From positions 124,001 to 188,000 of the forward strand of contig NZ_JAGQCH010000004.1 of the NCBI RefSeq assembly GCF_024346055.1: a stretch of 64,000 nucleotides of DNA, written 5' to 3'. A program made the translations under genes and the position numbers. Shown piece after piece: positions 24,002-34,420 of this stretch (position 1 is the first letter of the stretch; every line of letters starts with the position of its first letter). A model generated the notes under the pieces. The model was not told the DNA's origin, did no database searches, and saw nothing but the letters and a program-made list of their open reading frames with translations. Source of the stretch: Cyanobium sp. Cruz CV13-4-11 (GTDB lineage: Bacteria; Cyanobacteriota; Cyanobacteriia; PCC-6307; Cyanobiaceae).

Positions 24002-27000
24002 GTGGTGCTCCATCCCTGCTCGGGACGTCGCCAGGCCCCAGAAGGCCTGACCCCTGGGATGGGCCTGTGGCTGGGCATCGGCGGCGTGCTGGCGTTGACG
24101 GCCGCACCGGCCCAGGCCCGGCCGGAACTCCCTTCCAGGCTCCAGGTCGCCCAGGCGCAGCTCGCGCCGGCGCCGGCCGCACCCGCTACGGCCAACCCCT
24201 TCGACGACGAGCCCCCGGGCGGGCCGCAACCCGAGACCCAGGCCGGGACCGACCCCCCAGGGGAACCCGCTCCCCCCTTGCAGCCCCCAGCGGAGCCCAC
24301 CCCAGCCGTCCCCGCTTCCGCCACAGCCCCGGCGGCTGGCGTCGACCCCGCCAGCGACGCGGTGCCCCTCGAGCTGGAACTGACCGCCAACCAGCAGGGC
24401 TACGACAGCCAGCTGCAGCGTTTTGTCGCCACCGGCAGTGTCATGGCCCGCCTCGCCGGCGGCCGCCTGCTGGCCGACCGGCTGGAGTTCGAGGCCAGCA
24501 CCCGCACCCTCCTGGCGGTGGGCAACGTGCGCTTCCAGCGCGGCCAGCAGTACCTGCAGGGCAGCCGCCTCCGCTACGCCCTGCTGGAGGGGGTGGGGGA
24601 GATCGACGATGTGTATGGCGTCATTGATCTGGACACCACCAAGGAGGACTTCAACCTCGAGAAGGAGGCTTCCGCCCCCCTGCCACCACCCGAGCCGATC
24701 AGCTGCACGCCGTCCTACCCGGCCGTGCCCCTGTGGCAGCCCTACCCCTGGGCCGTCACCGCCTGGGCCGGCCAGGCGTATGCCGGTGAGTTCGGCGACA
24801 CCTTCACCTTCAGCGGCCGCTTCCGGCCCGAGTACTTCGGGGGGATCGGCCTGCAGCGCCGCCTCCTCCAGGCCGGCCCGCTGTCGCTGGAGTTCGATGC
24901 CAACCTGCTGGGGCACAAGGCCAATTCCCAGCCGGGGGGCGGCTTCAACCAGCTGTTCCCCTTCTCCGACACCCCTGGCCAGAGCTTCGGCGAGCTCACC
25001 GGTGGCGTCGGCCTGCGCCTGTGGCTGCGCCCCTGGCTCAACATCTTTTTCGTGGAGGGCCTGAGCGTCACCTCGGCCAAGAGCAACTACGAGCAGACCT
25101 TCCGAGAGAACTCGTCGCGCCTGCTCAACTACCTGGCCTTCGAGGTGGAAGCCCTGGTCACGCCCCGCTGGTCGGCCGTGGGCCGCATCCACCACCGCTC
25201 GGGGGCCTACGGCACCTTCAGCGGCGTCAGCGAGGGCAGCAACGCCTACCTGCTGGGTCTGCGCTACCGCTTCGGCACCGACAAACTCGCCAGCCAGCCG
25301 CTGCCGGTGCCGCCTGCCCAGGGCTGCCCAGGCGCCCCACCCCTGGCCAGTGAGCAGCCCGAAGGGCTGGCCCAGCAGCTTGAGCAGTTGACGATGGGAC
25401 CCGGTTGGACCGGCACCAGCGGCCAGCCGGCCCCGAGGCCCCCGGTCCAGCCCCCTGAGGACAAGGGTGGGGTGTGGCGCAACGCCCGGCATCAGGAACG
25501 GCGGCGCCGCGAGGCCATCGCCAGGATTCCCCAGCGGGTTGAGAACGTGACCTTCGAGCGCAGTCTCAAGGCCGAGCGGCGCTTCGGCTTCCCGCGGGAG
25601 TTCACCACGCCGGACACCGCCAACGATTTCGGTACCACCCGCCCCGAGCAGCTCAAGGACCAGACCACCACGGGTAACCAGGAACTGATCAAGGGCACCG
25701 TGAGCCGCTGGCGCCTCCAGGCCCGGCGCCTCAAGCTCACCCCCAACACTCTCTCCGGCGACCGGGTGGGCTTCACCAACGACCCGTTCACGCCCGCCCA
25801 GTCGTGGATGGATTCGGAGAAGGTGGTCATCACCCTGCTGCCCAACGGCGACACCCTGGTGAAGGCCCGCCGCAACACGTTGCGGCTGGAGGATCGCCTG
25901 CCGATCCGCGTCACCCGCCAGCGCCGCATCGAGAAACAGGAGGAGGTCAGCAATCCGCTGGTGCTGGGCAACGACCGGGAAGACCGGGACGGCTTCTTCC
26001 TCGGCTACAACGTGCCGATCAAGATCGGTCAGAAGGGACTCCTCAACCTGCAACCGCAGGTGATGGTCCAGCGCCTTTACACCGGCAACACCGACGCCTA
26101 CCCCCTGCCAGGGTCACCGGCGGGCTCCACCACCATCGTGGAGCAACCAGCCAAGGGCGGCGACTACGTCGGTCTGGATGCCCGTCTCACCGGGCCCCTG
26201 CTGGGCTTCAACGCCGATGCCCGCCTCAGCCTCTCCACCCTCAATCCCGACAACATCGCCGACGGCACCCGCAGCTTCGGCGACCTGGCCCGGCTGGTGA
26301 ACCTGCCCCTGGTGGGCAGCAGCACCTTCCGCCTCTTCGGTGCCTACCGCTTCCGCACCTGGAACGGCTCCCTGGGCGAACAGGATGTCTACTCCGCCTA
26401 TGGCGTCTCGCTTGAGCGGCAGGGCAGCCTGCCCAACTGGGGCCAGCTCTCCCGCAGCTACTACTGGCGCATGGGGGTGGGCAACTTCCAGGCCAACCCG
26501 ACCACCGGCACCGATTTGCTCGAGGTGTGGCGCGCCAACGCCATCGGCTCCTTCAACGTCTCCTACCCGATCTGGACCGGCAAGCCCACCACCAGCCCAC
26601 CGATGATCTCCCTGGCCAATACACCGGTGCCGATCGTTCCCGGCCTGCGCTTCAACGCCAACCTGCTCGGCGTGGCGGCCTACTTCAGCGACGGCACCAA
26701 CCAGAACACGGTCGGTCTGTCCGGGGGGCCCACCCTCACCCTGGGACGCTTCGAGAAGCCCTTCCTTGACTACACCCAGCTGACGGTCACCGGCGGCTTC
26801 ACCCTGCGCCAGGGCCAGAGCCCGCTGGAGTTCGACCGGGCCGTCGACCTGGGCACGGTCGGCATCGGCCTGTCCCAGCAGCTGGTGGGGCCGCTGGTGT
26901 TCAGCGGCGGCATCGGCTTCAACGTGGATCCCAATTCGGGCTTCTATGGGGATGTCACCGGCTCCTACGTGGAGCTGCGCTGGCAGCGGCGCTCCTACGA

Positions 27001-27136
27001 AATCGGCGTTTATTACAGCCCCTATGACGGCCTGGGCGGCATCCGGGTGCGCCTCAACGACTTCAACTTCAAGGGACCCGGCACCCCCTTCATCCCCTAC
27101 CACCCCACCCAGGGGGCCCTGCAGCGGCCCTTCTAG
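24002..27136 (+). CDS. DUF3769 outer-membrane protein, LptD-like
   Basis: A protein of 1,044 residues with a signal peptide (GIGGVLALTAAPAQA), a Pro-rich linker to about residue 115, an OstA-like segment (residues about 125-220; YDSQLQRFVATGSVMARLAG, LEFEASTRTLLAVGNVRFQR) and a long C-terminal region rich in alternating aromatic/polar strands (LPLVGSSTFRLFGAYRFRTW and similar), as in beta-barrels. The family is the cyanobacterial counterpart of LptD and probably inserts lipopolysaccharide in the outer membrane. Start candidates are GTG 24002/24005 and ATG 24059; the last still leaves a full signal peptide. Its stop codon shares the tetramer CTAG with the convergent leuD stop. Confidence 0.88.
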   Translation: MVLHPCSGRRQAPEGLTPGMGLWLGIGGVLALTAAPAQARPELPSRLQVAQAQLAPAPAAPATANPFDDEPPGGPQPETQAGTDPPGEPAPPLQPPAEPTPAVPASATAPAAGVDPASDAVPLELELTANQQGYDSQLQRFVATGSVMARLAGGRLLADRLEFEASTRTLLAVGNVRFQRGQQYLQGSRLRYALLEGVGEIDDVYGVIDLDTTKEDFNLEKEASAPLPPPEPISCTPSYPAVPLWQPYPWAVTAWAGQAYAGEFGDTFTFSGRFRPEYFGGIGLQRRLLQAGPLSLEFDANLLGHKANSQPGGGFNQLFPFSDTPGQSFGELTGGVGLRLWLRPWLNIFFVEGLSVTSAKSNYEQTFRENSSRLLNYLAFEVEALVTPRWSAVGRIHHRSGAYGTFSGVSEGSNAYLLGLRYRFGTDKLASQPLPVPPAQGCPGAPPLASEQPEGLAQQLEQLTMGPGWTGTSGQPAPRPPVQPPEDKGGVWRNARHQERRRREAIARIPQRVENVTFERSLKAERRFGFPREFTTPDTANDFGTTRPEQLKDQTTTGNQELIKGTVSRWRLQARRLKLTPNTLSGDRVGFTNDPFTPAQSWMDSEKVVITLLPNGDTLVKARRNTLRLEDRLPIRVTRQRRIEKQEEVSNPLVLGNDREDRDGFFLGYNVPIKIGQKGLLNLQPQVMVQRLYTGNTDAYPLPGSPAGSTTIVEQPAKGGDYVGLDARLTGPLLGFNADARLSLSTLNPDNIADGTRSFGDLARLVNLPLVGSSTFRLFGAYRFRTWNGSLGEQDVYSAYGVSLERQGSLPNWGQLSRSYYWRMGVGNFQANPTTGTDLLEVWRANAIGSFNVSYPIWTGKPTTSPPMISLANTPVPIVPGLRFNANLLGVAAYFSDGTNQNTVGLSGGPTLTLGRFEKPFLDYTQLTVTGGFTLRQGQSPLEFDRAVDLGTVGIGLSQQLVGPLVFSGGIGFNVDPNSGFYGDVTGSYVELRWQRRSYEIGVYYSPYDGLGGIRVRLNDFNFKGPGTPFIPYHPTQGALQRPF

Positions 27137-27765
27137 GCCGCCGCGAAACCGGTCAGGTAAGGGAGCCGGCTGGCGGTGGCCCGCAGCTCGCCGTCATGGG
27201 CCACCAGCTGGGCGGTGCCGTTCCATTCGCCGCTCACCAGCATGCGGCGCGGGCCGGCAGGCAGGCTCAATGGCCATTCCAGGACCTCGCTGCCGGCGAC
27301 CAGCCTCACCAGGGGTGGCTCCAGATCAAGCTGGAGAACCGCGCCGGGATGGGCGGCGATGGCGGCCTGCAGGGCCAGCACGGCGTCGTGGTCGGCGCTG
27401 AGACAGGGAATCCCCAGGGCCAGGCAGTTGCCGAAGAAGATCTCGGCGAAGCTTTCACCGATCACCGCCCGCAGGCCCCAGCGCATCAGCGCCTGGGGGG
27501 CGTGTTCGCGGCTGGAGCCGCAGCCGAAGTTGCGGTTGACCACGAGGATCGCAGCGCCCTGGTTCTCGGCCCGGTCGAAGGGGTGATCCCCGGCCCGCTC
27601 GCTGCGGTCATCGGCGAAGACACCCTCCGCCAGCCCGTCGAACGTGACGCACTTCAGGTAGCGGGCGGGGATGATCCGGTCGGTGTCGATGTCGTCGCCG
27701 GGTACGACCACGGCGCGGCCCTCGCAGCGCTGGATCGGTCCGGCCGGGAAGGGGGTGGCGCTCAT
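27133..27765 (-). CDS. leuD: 3-isopropylmalate dehydratase small subunit
   Basis: A 210-residue subunit of the leucine-pathway isomerase that converts 2-isopropylmalate to 3-isopropylmalate with LeuC. Motifs: [20 protein letters not shown] near the N-terminus and [20 protein letters not shown] with the conserved G-C-G-S-S-R-E-H. The ATG at 27765 overlaps the leuC stop by 4 bases (ATGA), so the two subunits are translationally coupled. The 3' end meets the DUF3769 gene at a shared CTAG. Confidence 0.96.
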   Translation of the reverse strand: MSATPFPAGPIQRCEGRAVVVPGDDIDTDRIIPARYLKCVTFDGLAEGVFADDRSERAGDHPFDRAENQGAAILVVNRNFGCGSSREHAPQALMRWGLRAVIGESFAEIFFGNCLALGIPCLSADHDAVLALQAAIAAHPGAVLQLDLEPPLVRLVAGSEVLEWPLSLPAGPRRMLVSGEWNGTAQLVAHDGELRATASRLPYLTGFAAA

Positions 27766-29210
27766 GCTCGGGTGCTGGCGGTTTCTGGCTCTGGGGTCGT
27801 CGGGGCGGCGACCAGGCGGCGCACGTCGGCCACATGGCCGCTCACCGCCGCCGCCGCCACCATGGCGGGGCTCATCAACAGGGTGCGGCCGGTGGCCGAC
27901 CCCTGGCGCCCCTTGAAGTTGCGGTTGCTGGAGCTGGCGCTGATCTGGCGCCCCTCCAGACGGTCGGGGTTCATGGCGAGGCACATTGAGCAGCCCGGTT
28001 CGCGCCACTCGAAGCCGGCGGCGCGGAACACCGCATCGAGGCCCTCGGCCTCGGCCTCGGCCGCCACCTGCTCACTACCCGGCACCACGAAGGCCTTGAT
28101 GCCGGCAGCCACCCGGCGGCCGCGGGCAACGTCGGCGGCGGCCCGCAGATCGCTGAGGCGGCCGTTGGTGCAGCTGCCGATGAAGCACACATCCACCGGC
28201 AACCCCTCGATCGGCGCACCGGGACGCAGATCCATGTAGCGGTAGGCCTCCTCGGCGATCGGCCGCTCGTCGCTCTCGGTCTGCTCGAGGGTGGGCACCG
28301 TTTCGTCGACGCCGATGGCCTGGCCCGGCGTGATGCCCCAGGTGATGGTGGGCGCGATTGTGGCGGCATCGAACACCACCTCGTCGTCGAAGCTGGCCTC
28401 AGGGCCCGAAGCCAGGGAGCTCCACCAGGCCACGGCGCGCTCCCAGGCGTCGCCGGTGGGGGCATGGGGCCGCCCCTTCAGGTAGGCGAAGGTGACGGCA
28501 TCGGGGTTGACGTAGCCGCAGCGGGCGCCGCCCTCGATGGCCATGTTGCAGAGCGTCATCCGCTCCTCCATCGAGAGGGCCTCGATCGCCGGTCCGGCGA
28601 ACTCGTAGGCATAGCCCACACCGCCCTTCACCCCAAGGGTCCGGATCACGTGCAGCACCAGATCCTTGGCGTAGACGCCGCTCTGCAGGGCCCCGTCCAC
28701 CCGGATCCGCCGCACCTTCAGCTTGCCCATCGCCAGGCTCTGGCTGGCGAGCACGTCGCGCACCTGGCTCGTGCCGATGCCGAAGGCGATGGCGCCGAAG
28801 GCGCCGTGGGTGGAGGTGTGGGAATCGCCGCAGGCCACGGTCATGCCGGGCTGGGTGAGCCCCAGCTCCGGAGCGATCACATGGACGATCCCCTGGCGGC
28901 CACTGCCGAGGCCATGCAGGGTGATGCCGTGGCGGGCACAGTTGCCCTCCAAGGTGGCGAGCATCGCCTCGGCCAGGGGATCGGCGAAGGGGCGGGCCTG
29001 GGAGGTGGTGGGCACGATGTGGTCCACCGTGGCCACCGTGCGCTCGGGGTGGCGCACCGTGAGACCCAGGTCGTTGAGGGCGGCGAAAGCCTGGGGGCTG
29101 GTGACCTCATGGATCAGGTGCAGCCCGATGAACAGCTGGGTGGCTCCGCCCGGCAGGTCGGCGACCCGGTGCAGCTCCCAGACCTTGTCGTAGAGGGTGC
29201 CGGCGCTCAA
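27762..29210 (-). CDS. leuC: 3-isopropylmalate dehydratase large subunit
   Basis: A 482-residue aconitase-type enzyme with a [4Fe-4S] cluster. The three cluster cysteines lie in [20 protein letters not shown] and [20 protein letters not shown]; the N-terminus [13 protein letters not shown] and [20 protein letters not shown] are typical. It forms the LeuCD enzyme of leucine biosynthesis. The start is TTG at 29210, overlapping the DUF2811 stop (TTGA). This places leuC downstream of DUF2811 and upstream of leuD in one leftward operon. Confidence 0.96.
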   Translation of the reverse strand: MSAGTLYDKVWELHRVADLPGGATQLFIGLHLIHEVTSPQAFAALNDLGLTVRHPERTVATVDHIVPTTSQARPFADPLAEAMLATLEGNCARHGITLHGLGSGRQGIVHVIAPELGLTQPGMTVACGDSHTSTHGAFGAIAFGIGTSQVRDVLASQSLAMGKLKVRRIRVDGALQSGVYAKDLVLHVIRTLGVKGGVGYAYEFAGPAIEALSMEERMTLCNMAIEGGARCGYVNPDAVTFAYLKGRPHAPTGDAWERAVAWWSSLASGPEASFDDEVVFDAATIAPTITWGITPGQAIGVDETVPTLEQTESDERPIAEEAYRYMDLRPGAPIEGLPVDVCFIGSCTNGRLSDLRAAADVARGRRVAAGIKAFVVPGSEQVAAEAEAEGLDAVFRAAGFEWREPGCSMCLAMNPDRLEGRQISASSSNRNFKGRQGSATGRTLLMSPAMVAAAAVSGHVADVRRLVAAPTTPEPETASTRA

Positions 29211-29485
29211 GAGGAAGGATCAAGACAGTCTGAAACCACACTAGAAGGCGCCTGTTCCGCCGGGGCGGGCTCGCGCCGGAAGAGGCCGTCGAGGTAGTGG
29301 CGGGCCACGGCCCGGTCATGGCTGGCGTGCTGGAACAGAAATCCGGCCAGGGCCGCCTGCATCAGCCGGTACTGGTCCCACTGGGGGTGCACCCGGATGA
29401 ACTCCCGCATGGCCTCGAAGAGGTCCTCCGGCATCTGGTTCTCGATGCTGACGGTCCGGGGAGCGTGGTCGGGGATCTGGCTCAT
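29207..29485 (-). CDS. DUF2811 protein
   Basis: A 92-residue cyanobacterial protein: [18 protein letters not shown], then [20 protein letters not shown] and [14 protein letters not shown], matching DUF2811 (helical, function unknown). The C-terminal 25 residues are Ala/Pro/Ser-rich and variable. ATG 29485 gives the usual start. Its stop overlaps the leuC TTG start, so leuC translation probably depends on it. Confidence 0.8.
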   Translation of the reverse strand: MSQIPDHAPRTVSIENQMPEDLFEAMREFIRVHPQWDQYRLMQAALAGFLFQHASHDRAVARHYLDGLFRREPAPAEQAPSSVVSDCLDPSS

Positions 29486-29542
29486 GCGGCGCTGGTCGTC
29501 GGTCCCCCCCATCAGGCCACGGGGCTCCCCCCGGCGTCAAAG

Positions 29543-29592
29543 CCGGCCCCACCGGGCCGGTCCCAAGGGACCGCCGCTGAGAATCACGGCGG
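29543..29592 (-). promoter_or_regulatory. three adjoining hairpins upstream of DUF2811-leuC-leuD
   Basis: In the 358-base gap between cinA and DUF2811 three perfect inverted repeats follow each other and share ends: CCGGCCC/GGGCCGG (29543-29560), GGTCCC/GGGACC (29559-29572) and CCGCCG/CGGCGG (29571-29592). If transcribed leftward they lie about 60-110 bases before the DUF2811 start and could act as a leader structure or as the end of the cinA unit. The remaining gap up to 29843 shows no other feature that I can support. Confidence 0.4.
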
Positions 29593-29843
29593 GGGGCGGT
29601 TTCCCAGCCAATGCCCGGGGGCAGTCGACGGACCTGCGTGCGGGACTGCGTCAGGTCAAGGGGGGAAGGCCTTTCCCGCAGCAAGAGGCGAGGACCCCTG
29701 CGACGGCTTCGGCCCAGCCCCGGCGACCTGTGGAAAAGGCCCTGTGTTTCGGGGGAAAAGTGCCAGGCAGGGGGGAAAAGTCCATGCCACAGGATTCGTG
29801 ATCGTTGGCGGCCGGGGGCAGCAGATGTTCCGATGGGGCCCGA

Positions 29844-31118
29844 TCAGCTGGCCGCCGTGTTCAGCCGTAACCGCAGGCGGTTCAGACTTTCCCCCACCGT
29901 GAGCGTCTGGATCCAGGTGCGCTCGCGGCCACTGCCGAAGCGGACCGCCTCGCTGCCGCAGCCATCGGGGCCGGCCACGGCGATGTGCACCAGCCCCACC
30001 GGCTTCTCGGCCGTGCCACCACCGGGTCCGGCGATGCCCGTGACCGCCACGGCCCAGGTGGCCCCCGTGAGGCGCCGGGCCCCCTCCGCCATCGCCTCGG
30101 CCACCGGGTCACTCACTGCCCCATGGGCAGCGAGCAGCTCGGCCGGCACCCCCAGCAGGTGCTGCTTCACGGTGTTGGCGTAGGCGATCACCCCACCGAG
30201 AAACACCTCCGATGCCGCCGGCACCGCCACCAGGGCGGCCCCGAGGCCGCCGCCGGTGCACGACTCCGCCACCGCCAGGGTCTCGCCGCGGCGCCGCAGG
30301 GCCGCCAGCACCACCGAGGCCAGGCTGTCGCCGTCGGCACCGAAGCAGCTGGTTCCGGTGCGGCGGCGCAGTTCCGCCTCCACCGGGGCCAGCAGGGCGG
30401 CGGCGGCGGCCCCGTCCGCGGCCCGGGCCGTGATGCGCAGCTTCACCTCCCCGGCGCCGGCATACGGGGCCACGGTGGGGTTCTCCAGCGCCAGCAGGTC
30501 GTGCACCCGCTCGGCCAGATCGGACTCGGCCACGCCCCAGAAGCGCAGCATGCGGCTGGCGAACACCCCACCAGCCAGGCCCGCCTCCTGCAGCCAGGGG
30601 GCCGCGGTGGCCTCCCACATCGCCCGCAGTTCGCTGGGCACCCCAGGAAACGTGAGCACGGTGAACCCCGGCACCGGGGTCCAGATCATCCCGGGCGCCG
30701 TGCCGGTGGGGTTGGGCAGCACCGCGGCCCCACGCGGCAGCAGGGCCTGCTTGCGGTTGGAGGGGGCCACGGTCCGGCCCCGGGCCGTGATCCGGGCCTG
30801 GATCGCCGCCCAGATCTCGCCGTGCTCCACCAGGTCGGCGTCGAAGGCCGCCGCGATCGCTTCGGTGGTGAGGTCGTCGGGGGTGGGGCCCAGGCCGCCG
30901 GTGGTGATCAGCACCCGGCAGCGCCCCGCCGCCTGCCGCACCGCCTCGATCAGCCGCTCCCGGTTGTCGCCCACCACCTGCTGGCGGTGGTGCACCACCC
31001 CGAGGGCGGCGAGCTGTTCGGCCAGCCAGCGGGCATTGCCGTTGACGATGTTGCCCAGCAGCAGTTCGGTGCCGATGCAGAGCACCTCCACCCCGGCGCC
31101 GCCGGGGGAGCTGCTCAC
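29844..31118 (-). CDS. cinA: CinA-like nicotinamide-nucleotide amidase / competence-damage protein
   Basis: A 424-residue two-domain protein. The N-terminal MoCF-like domain shows [20 protein letters not shown] and [20 protein letters not shown]; the C-terminal CinA domain shows [20 protein letters not shown] with the catalytic Ser, [19 protein letters not shown] and [20 protein letters not shown]. Known activities are ADP-ribose pyrophosphatase-like and NMN deamidase, important in NAD recycling. The start is GTG 31118, which overlaps the stop of the upstream glycosyltransferase (GTGA). Length matches full-length CinA. Confidence 0.94.
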   Translation of the reverse strand: MSSSPGGAGVEVLCIGTELLLGNIVNGNARWLAEQLAALGVVHHRQQVVGDNRERLIEAVRQAAGRCRVLITTGGLGPTPDDLTTEAIAAAFDADLVEHGEIWAAIQARITARGRTVAPSNRKQALLPRGAAVLPNPTGTAPGMIWTPVPGFTVLTFPGVPSELRAMWEATAAPWLQEAGLAGGVFASRMLRFWGVAESDLAERVHDLLALENPTVAPYAGAGEVKLRITARAADGAAAAALLAPVEAELRRRTGTSCFGADGDSLASVVLAALRRRGETLAVAESCTGGGLGAALVAVPAASEVFLGGVIAYANTVKQHLLGVPAELLAAHGAVSDPVAEAMAEGARRLTGATWAVAVTGIAGPGGGTAEKPVGLVHIAVAGPDGCGSEAVRFGSGRERTWIQTLTVGESLNRLRLRLNTAAS

Positions 31119-32197
31119 TTGGCCTCCTGCTGCATCTGCCGGCGGCAGACCACCAGCACGGCGATCAGCACCGCCGTGGCCAGGGCCAGCCAGAGGAAGC
31201 GCATCTCCGCATTGGCCAGCACCAGGGCGATGGACGCCAGCCACTGGGTGAAGGCGTAGATCAGCACCACGGTGCGGCGGTGGCTGAAGCCGGCCCGCAG
31301 CAGGCGGTGGTGCAGGTGGCGGCGATCGGGGTAGAAGGGGGAGCGGCCGGCCCGGAGGCGGCCCATGATCACCGCCGACATGTCAGCCAGGGGCAGGGAC
31401 AGGATCATCAGCGGCAACAGCAGGCTGACGCTGGTGAGGCGCTTGGCCGGGCCGACGATGCTGATCGCCGCCAGAGCGAAGCCGAGGAAGTAGGAGCCCC
31501 CGTCGCCCATGAAGATGCGGGCCGGGTTGAAGTTGTGGCGCAGGAAGCCCAGGCAGCTGCCGGCCAGGGCCGCCGCCAGCAGGCCGGCGGCGGGCTGGCT
31601 GAGGCTGAAGCTCACCGAGAGCAGCCCCACGGCGGCGATGCCGCTCACCCCCGCCGCCAGCCCGTCGAGGCCATCGAGCCAGTTGATCGCGTTGGTGATG
31701 CCCACGAGCCAGACCACCGTGGCCAGCAGGCTCAGCCCCTCCGGCAGCGGCAGACCGGCGACGGAGGTCCCCAGGCCGAAGGGCAGATCGATACTGCCGA
31801 TGCGCACCCCCTGGTTCCACACCGCCGCGGCCACCAGCACCTGGCCGAGCAAACGGGGCAGGGGGGGAAGGGCGAACAGGTCGTCGGCCAGGCCGATCAC
31901 GAAGAAACAGAGGGCCCCCGCCAGGGTGGTCCAGATCAGCTGGTCCTTGTCCGGTGGCAGCTCGGCGAAGCCGCCGAAGGTCCAGGTGAAGGCCAGCGAG
32001 AGGCTGAAGCCAGCCACGATCCCCACCCCTCCGAGCCGCACCATCGGCAGGGTGTGCTGCTTGCGGGAATCGGGCGGGTCGACCAGACCCCAGCGAAGAC
32101 CGAGCCTCCTCACCACCGGCACGATCAGCGCCGTAAGCAGGGCCGCCGCGGTGGCTGTGAGCAAGGCCGCCGCGTTGGGGCTGTAGGCGAGGGTCAC
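31115..32197 (-). CDS. WecA/TagO-like polyprenyl-phosphate sugar-1-phosphate transferase
   Basis: A 360-residue inner-membrane enzyme of glycosyltransferase family 4 with about ten helices. Motifs: [20 protein letters not shown] (the D-D-x-x catalytic pair), [34 protein letters not shown], and the cytoplasmic [13 protein letters not shown] loop. It probably loads GlcNAc-1-P or a related sugar on a lipid carrier to start surface-polysaccharide synthesis. It lacks the exact MraY signature, so it is not the peptidoglycan enzyme. GTG 32197 is the start. It precedes cinA with a 4-base overlap and follows glyA by 58 bases on the same strand. Confidence 0.9.
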   Translation of the reverse strand: MTLAYSPNAAALLTATAAALLTALIVPVVRRLGLRWGLVDPPDSRKQHTLPMVRLGGVGIVAGFSLSLAFTWTFGGFAELPPDKDQLIWTTLAGALCFFVIGLADDLFALPPLPRLLGQVLVAAAVWNQGVRIGSIDLPFGLGTSVAGLPLPEGLSLLATVVWLVGITNAINWLDGLDGLAAGVSGIAAVGLLSVSFSLSQPAAGLLAAALAGSCLGFLRHNFNPARIFMGDGGSYFLGFALAAISIVGPAKRLTSVSLLLPLMILSLPLADMSAVIMGRLRAGRSPFYPDRRHLHHRLLRAGFSHRRTVVLIYAFTQWLASIALVLANAEMRFLWLALATAVLIAVLVVCRRQMQQEAK

Positions 32198-32255
32198 AAC
32201 GGCGGGCCGGAAAGCAACGGTCCTTAGGGGGTCAGGTTACGGGCGAACGGGGGCG

Positions 32256-33575
32256 TCAGGCGTGCTGAAGCTCACGTTGACGCCCATAGAGAGGAAAGCG
32301 CCCGCAGAGGGAGGCCACCCGTTCCCGGCAGCGCAGCTCGACGGCGGCATCGTCCTGATGCAGCAGGCGATCGGCGATGACATCGGCCACCTCGCGGAAG
32401 GCCTCGGCATCGAAGCCGCGGGTGGTGAGCGCGGCGCTGCCCAGACGCAGGCCGCTGGTGACGAACGGCGACTCCGGATCGAAGGGCACCGTGTTCTTGT
32501 TGGCGGTGATGTTGACGTCGCTGACCAAGCGATCGGCCAGCTTGCCGGTCAGGCCGATGGAGCGCAGGTCGAGCAGGACCAGGTGGTTGTCGGTGCCGCC
32601 GGAGACCACGGCGATGCCGCGCTCCTGGATCCGCTCGGCCAGGGCCTGGGCATTGCGCACCACCTGCTGGCTGTAGCTGCGGAAGCTGGGTTGCAGCGCT
32701 TCCCCGAAAGCCACGGCCTTGGCAGCGATCACGTGCTCGAGCGGCCCGCCCTGGGAGCCGGGGAAGACGGCCTTGTCGAACTGGCGGCCGAAGTCGGCGT
32801 CGTTGCAGAGGATCAGGCCACCCCTGGGGCCCCGCAGGGTCTTGTGGGTGGTGGTGGTGACCACGTGGCAGTGGGGCACCGGGCTGGGATGGACCCCGGA
32901 GGCCACCAGGCCGGCGATGTGGGCCATGTCGGCCAGCAGGTAGGCCCCCACCTCGTCGGCGATGGCCCGGAAGGCGGCGAAATCGATCGTGCGGGGGTAG
33001 GCGGAGTAGCCGCAGATGATCAGCTTCGGCCGATGCTCCAGGGCGAGCTGGCGGATGGTGTCGACGTTGAGCTGGTGGGTCTCGGGGTCGACGCCGTAGT
33101 GGACGGCCTTGAACCACTTACCCGACACGTTCACCGGCGAGCCGTGGGTGAGGTGGCCGCCGTGGGAGAGATCCATCCCCAGGATCGTGTCGCCGGGCTG
33201 CAGCAGGGCCAGGAAGACCGCGAAGTTGGCCTGGGCGCCGCTGTGGGGCTGGACGTTGGCCCAGGCCGCACCGAACAGCTGCTTGGCCCGCTCGATGGCC
33301 AGCTCCTCAATGATATCGACGTGCTCGCAGCCGCCGTAGTAGCGCTTGTGGGGCAGGCCCTCGGCGTACTTGTTGGTGAGCACCGAGCCCTGAGCCTCCA
33401 TCACCGCCCGGGAGGCGAAGTTCTCGCTGGCGATCAGCTCGAGGTGGGTCTGCTGGCGCCGCAGCTCCTTCTCGATCAGGGCGGCGATGGCCGGATCACC
33501 ACTGGCCAGGGAGCTGTCGATGGCAGCCACGCTGGAGGAGGTGGGAGCAGGGCCGTGATCCATTCGGTCCGCCAT
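32256..33575 (-). CDS. glyA: serine hydroxymethyltransferase
   Basis: A 439-residue PLP enzyme that interconverts serine and glycine with tetrahydrofolate, important in photorespiratory glycine handling. Motifs: [60 protein letters not shown], and the PLP-lysine segment [20 protein letters not shown]. Start ATG 33575 (M-A-D-R-M) is used; ATG 33563 is possible. The gene is followed leftward by the WecA-like gene, and on its upstream side a terminator separates it from the tRNA-Arg gene. Confidence 0.97.
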   Translation of the reverse strand: MADRMDHGPAPTSSSVAAIDSSLASGDPAIAALIEKELRRQQTHLELIASENFASRAVMEAQGSVLTNKYAEGLPHKRYYGGCEHVDIIEELAIERAKQLFGAAWANVQPHSGAQANFAVFLALLQPGDTILGMDLSHGGHLTHGSPVNVSGKWFKAVHYGVDPETHQLNVDTIRQLALEHRPKLIICGYSAYPRTIDFAAFRAIADEVGAYLLADMAHIAGLVASGVHPSPVPHCHVVTTTTHKTLRGPRGGLILCNDADFGRQFDKAVFPGSQGGPLEHVIAAKAVAFGEALQPSFRSYSQQVVRNAQALAERIQERGIAVVSGGTDNHLVLLDLRSIGLTGKLADRLVSDVNITANKNTVPFDPESPFVTSGLRLGSAALTTRGFDAEAFREVADVIADRLLHQDDAAVELRCRERVASLCGRFPLYGRQRELQHA

Positions 33576-33656
33576 GGGGCTACGCAAGATGAATCCGATC
33601 GTAGGCAAACGGCGCTGGACTGGCCGGGCTTCGGGCGGGGCCAGCCCGACGGCCAT

Positions 33657-33679
33657 AAAAAACCGCCCCGGGGGGCGGT
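33657..33679 (-). terminator. intrinsic terminator of the tRNA-Arg gene
   Basis: On the minus strand the arms CCGCCCC/GGGGCGG form a GC-only stem followed at once by six T. It lies 13 bases after the tRNA 3' end and well before the glyA start, so it separates the two transcripts. Confidence 0.85.
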
Positions 33680-33691
33680 GAGAGAGAGAAC

Positions 33692-33764
33692 GCGCCTGGA
33701 GAGATTCGAACTCCCGACCCTCTGATCCGTAGTCAGATGCTCTAATCCGCTGAGCTACAAGCGC
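33692..33764 (-). tRNA. tRNA-Arg (anticodon ACG)
   Basis: On the minus strand the cloverleaf is complete: acceptor GCGCTTG paired with CAGGCGC (one G-T), D-arm with AGCTCAGCGGATTAGAGC, anticodon stem TCTGACTACGGATCAGA with anticodon ACG, and T-arm GGGAGTTCGAATCTCTCC. The CCA end is not encoded. An intrinsic terminator follows. The A34 would be edited to inosine to read CGU, CGC and CGA. Confidence 0.97.
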
Positions 33765-33863
33765 CTGCCAGGTCATTCTCACCCCACGGGGTGCCGATCC
33801 GTCAACAACGCCCCTGCCACCCCCGCCCCGATAGGGTCCGCATCAGAGCCCAGACCTTCCCCC

Positions 33864-34103
33864 ATGCCGATCCGCTGGTACGGCCCCGCCGATCCCGACG
33901 ATCCCACCTATCGGCACTTCGCGCGGATCGTGAACCTCACCCTCCATGCCGCCCTGTTCGCCGCCGTGAACAGCGGCCTCTGGTTCGTCCAGGGGATGCG
34001 GCACCCCTGGTCCCACCTGAACTGGCTGACGCTCGGCTGGGCGGGGCTGCTGCTGATCCATGGCACCGTGGTGGTGCTGCAACGCCCCCAGCCCCAGCCA
34101 TGA
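33864..34103 (+). CDS. 2TM-domain membrane protein
   Basis: A 79-residue protein with two predicted membrane helices: VNLTLHAALFAAVNSGLWFV and LNWLTLGWAGLLLIHGTVVV, separated by the Q-G-M-R-H-P-W-S-H segment. This is the 2TM domain pattern (F-x-x-H-x-x-x-F..., W-x-W-P-x-x-x-W) of small bacterial membrane proteins, some of them fused to regulators. The N-terminal R-W-Y-G-P-A-D-P-D-D-P-T-Y-R motif is, as I recall, common in cyanobacterial members. Its stop overlaps the DUF3181 start by 4 bases. Confidence 0.75.
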   Translation: MPIRWYGPADPDDPTYRHFARIVNLTLHAALFAAVNSGLWFVQGMRHPWSHLNWLTLGWAGLLLIHGTVVVLQRPQPQP

Positions 34104-34387
34104 CGCTTGCCGCCGCTGATCTCGAAGAACTGAGCCGCTCGATCGCCGATCGACTCTACGTGCAGGTGGCCGGCTGGCATCTGTACCTGGGCGATGCGGG
34201 CCTGGCCCAGACCCTGGCGATCGAGTGCGCCGCCCGGCTCGACCAGGGCGCAGAAGTCTGCGCCCGCCAGGCCCTGGAGGCGGTGCAGGTGCCGATCGGC
34301 GGCGGCGGCACGCGGCTGCCCCTGGCGCGGCTGGTGCCCGCCGGCCAGCTGCGGGATCTCGAAGACGTGCTGCAACCCTTTTGCTGA
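34100..34387 (+). CDS. DUF3181 protein
   Basis: A 95-residue cyanobacterial protein: E-E-L-S-R-S-I-A-D-R-L-Y-V-Q-V-A-G-W-H-L-Y-L-G-D-A, then ALEAVQVPIGGGGTRLPLAR and a closing L-R-D-L-E-D-V-L-Q. All match DUF3181, function unknown; homologues in plants are plastid-targeted. The ATG overlaps the stop of the 2TM gene (ATGA at 34100), so the two are one transcript. Confidence 0.85.
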   Translation: MTLAAADLEELSRSIADRLYVQVAGWHLYLGDAGLAQTLAIECAARLDQGAEVCARQALEAVQVPIGGGGTRLPLARLVPAGQLRDLEDVLQPFC

Positions 34388-34420
34388 CAGCCGCGGCCGC
34401 AAGCCCCCTCTACCGATAGG

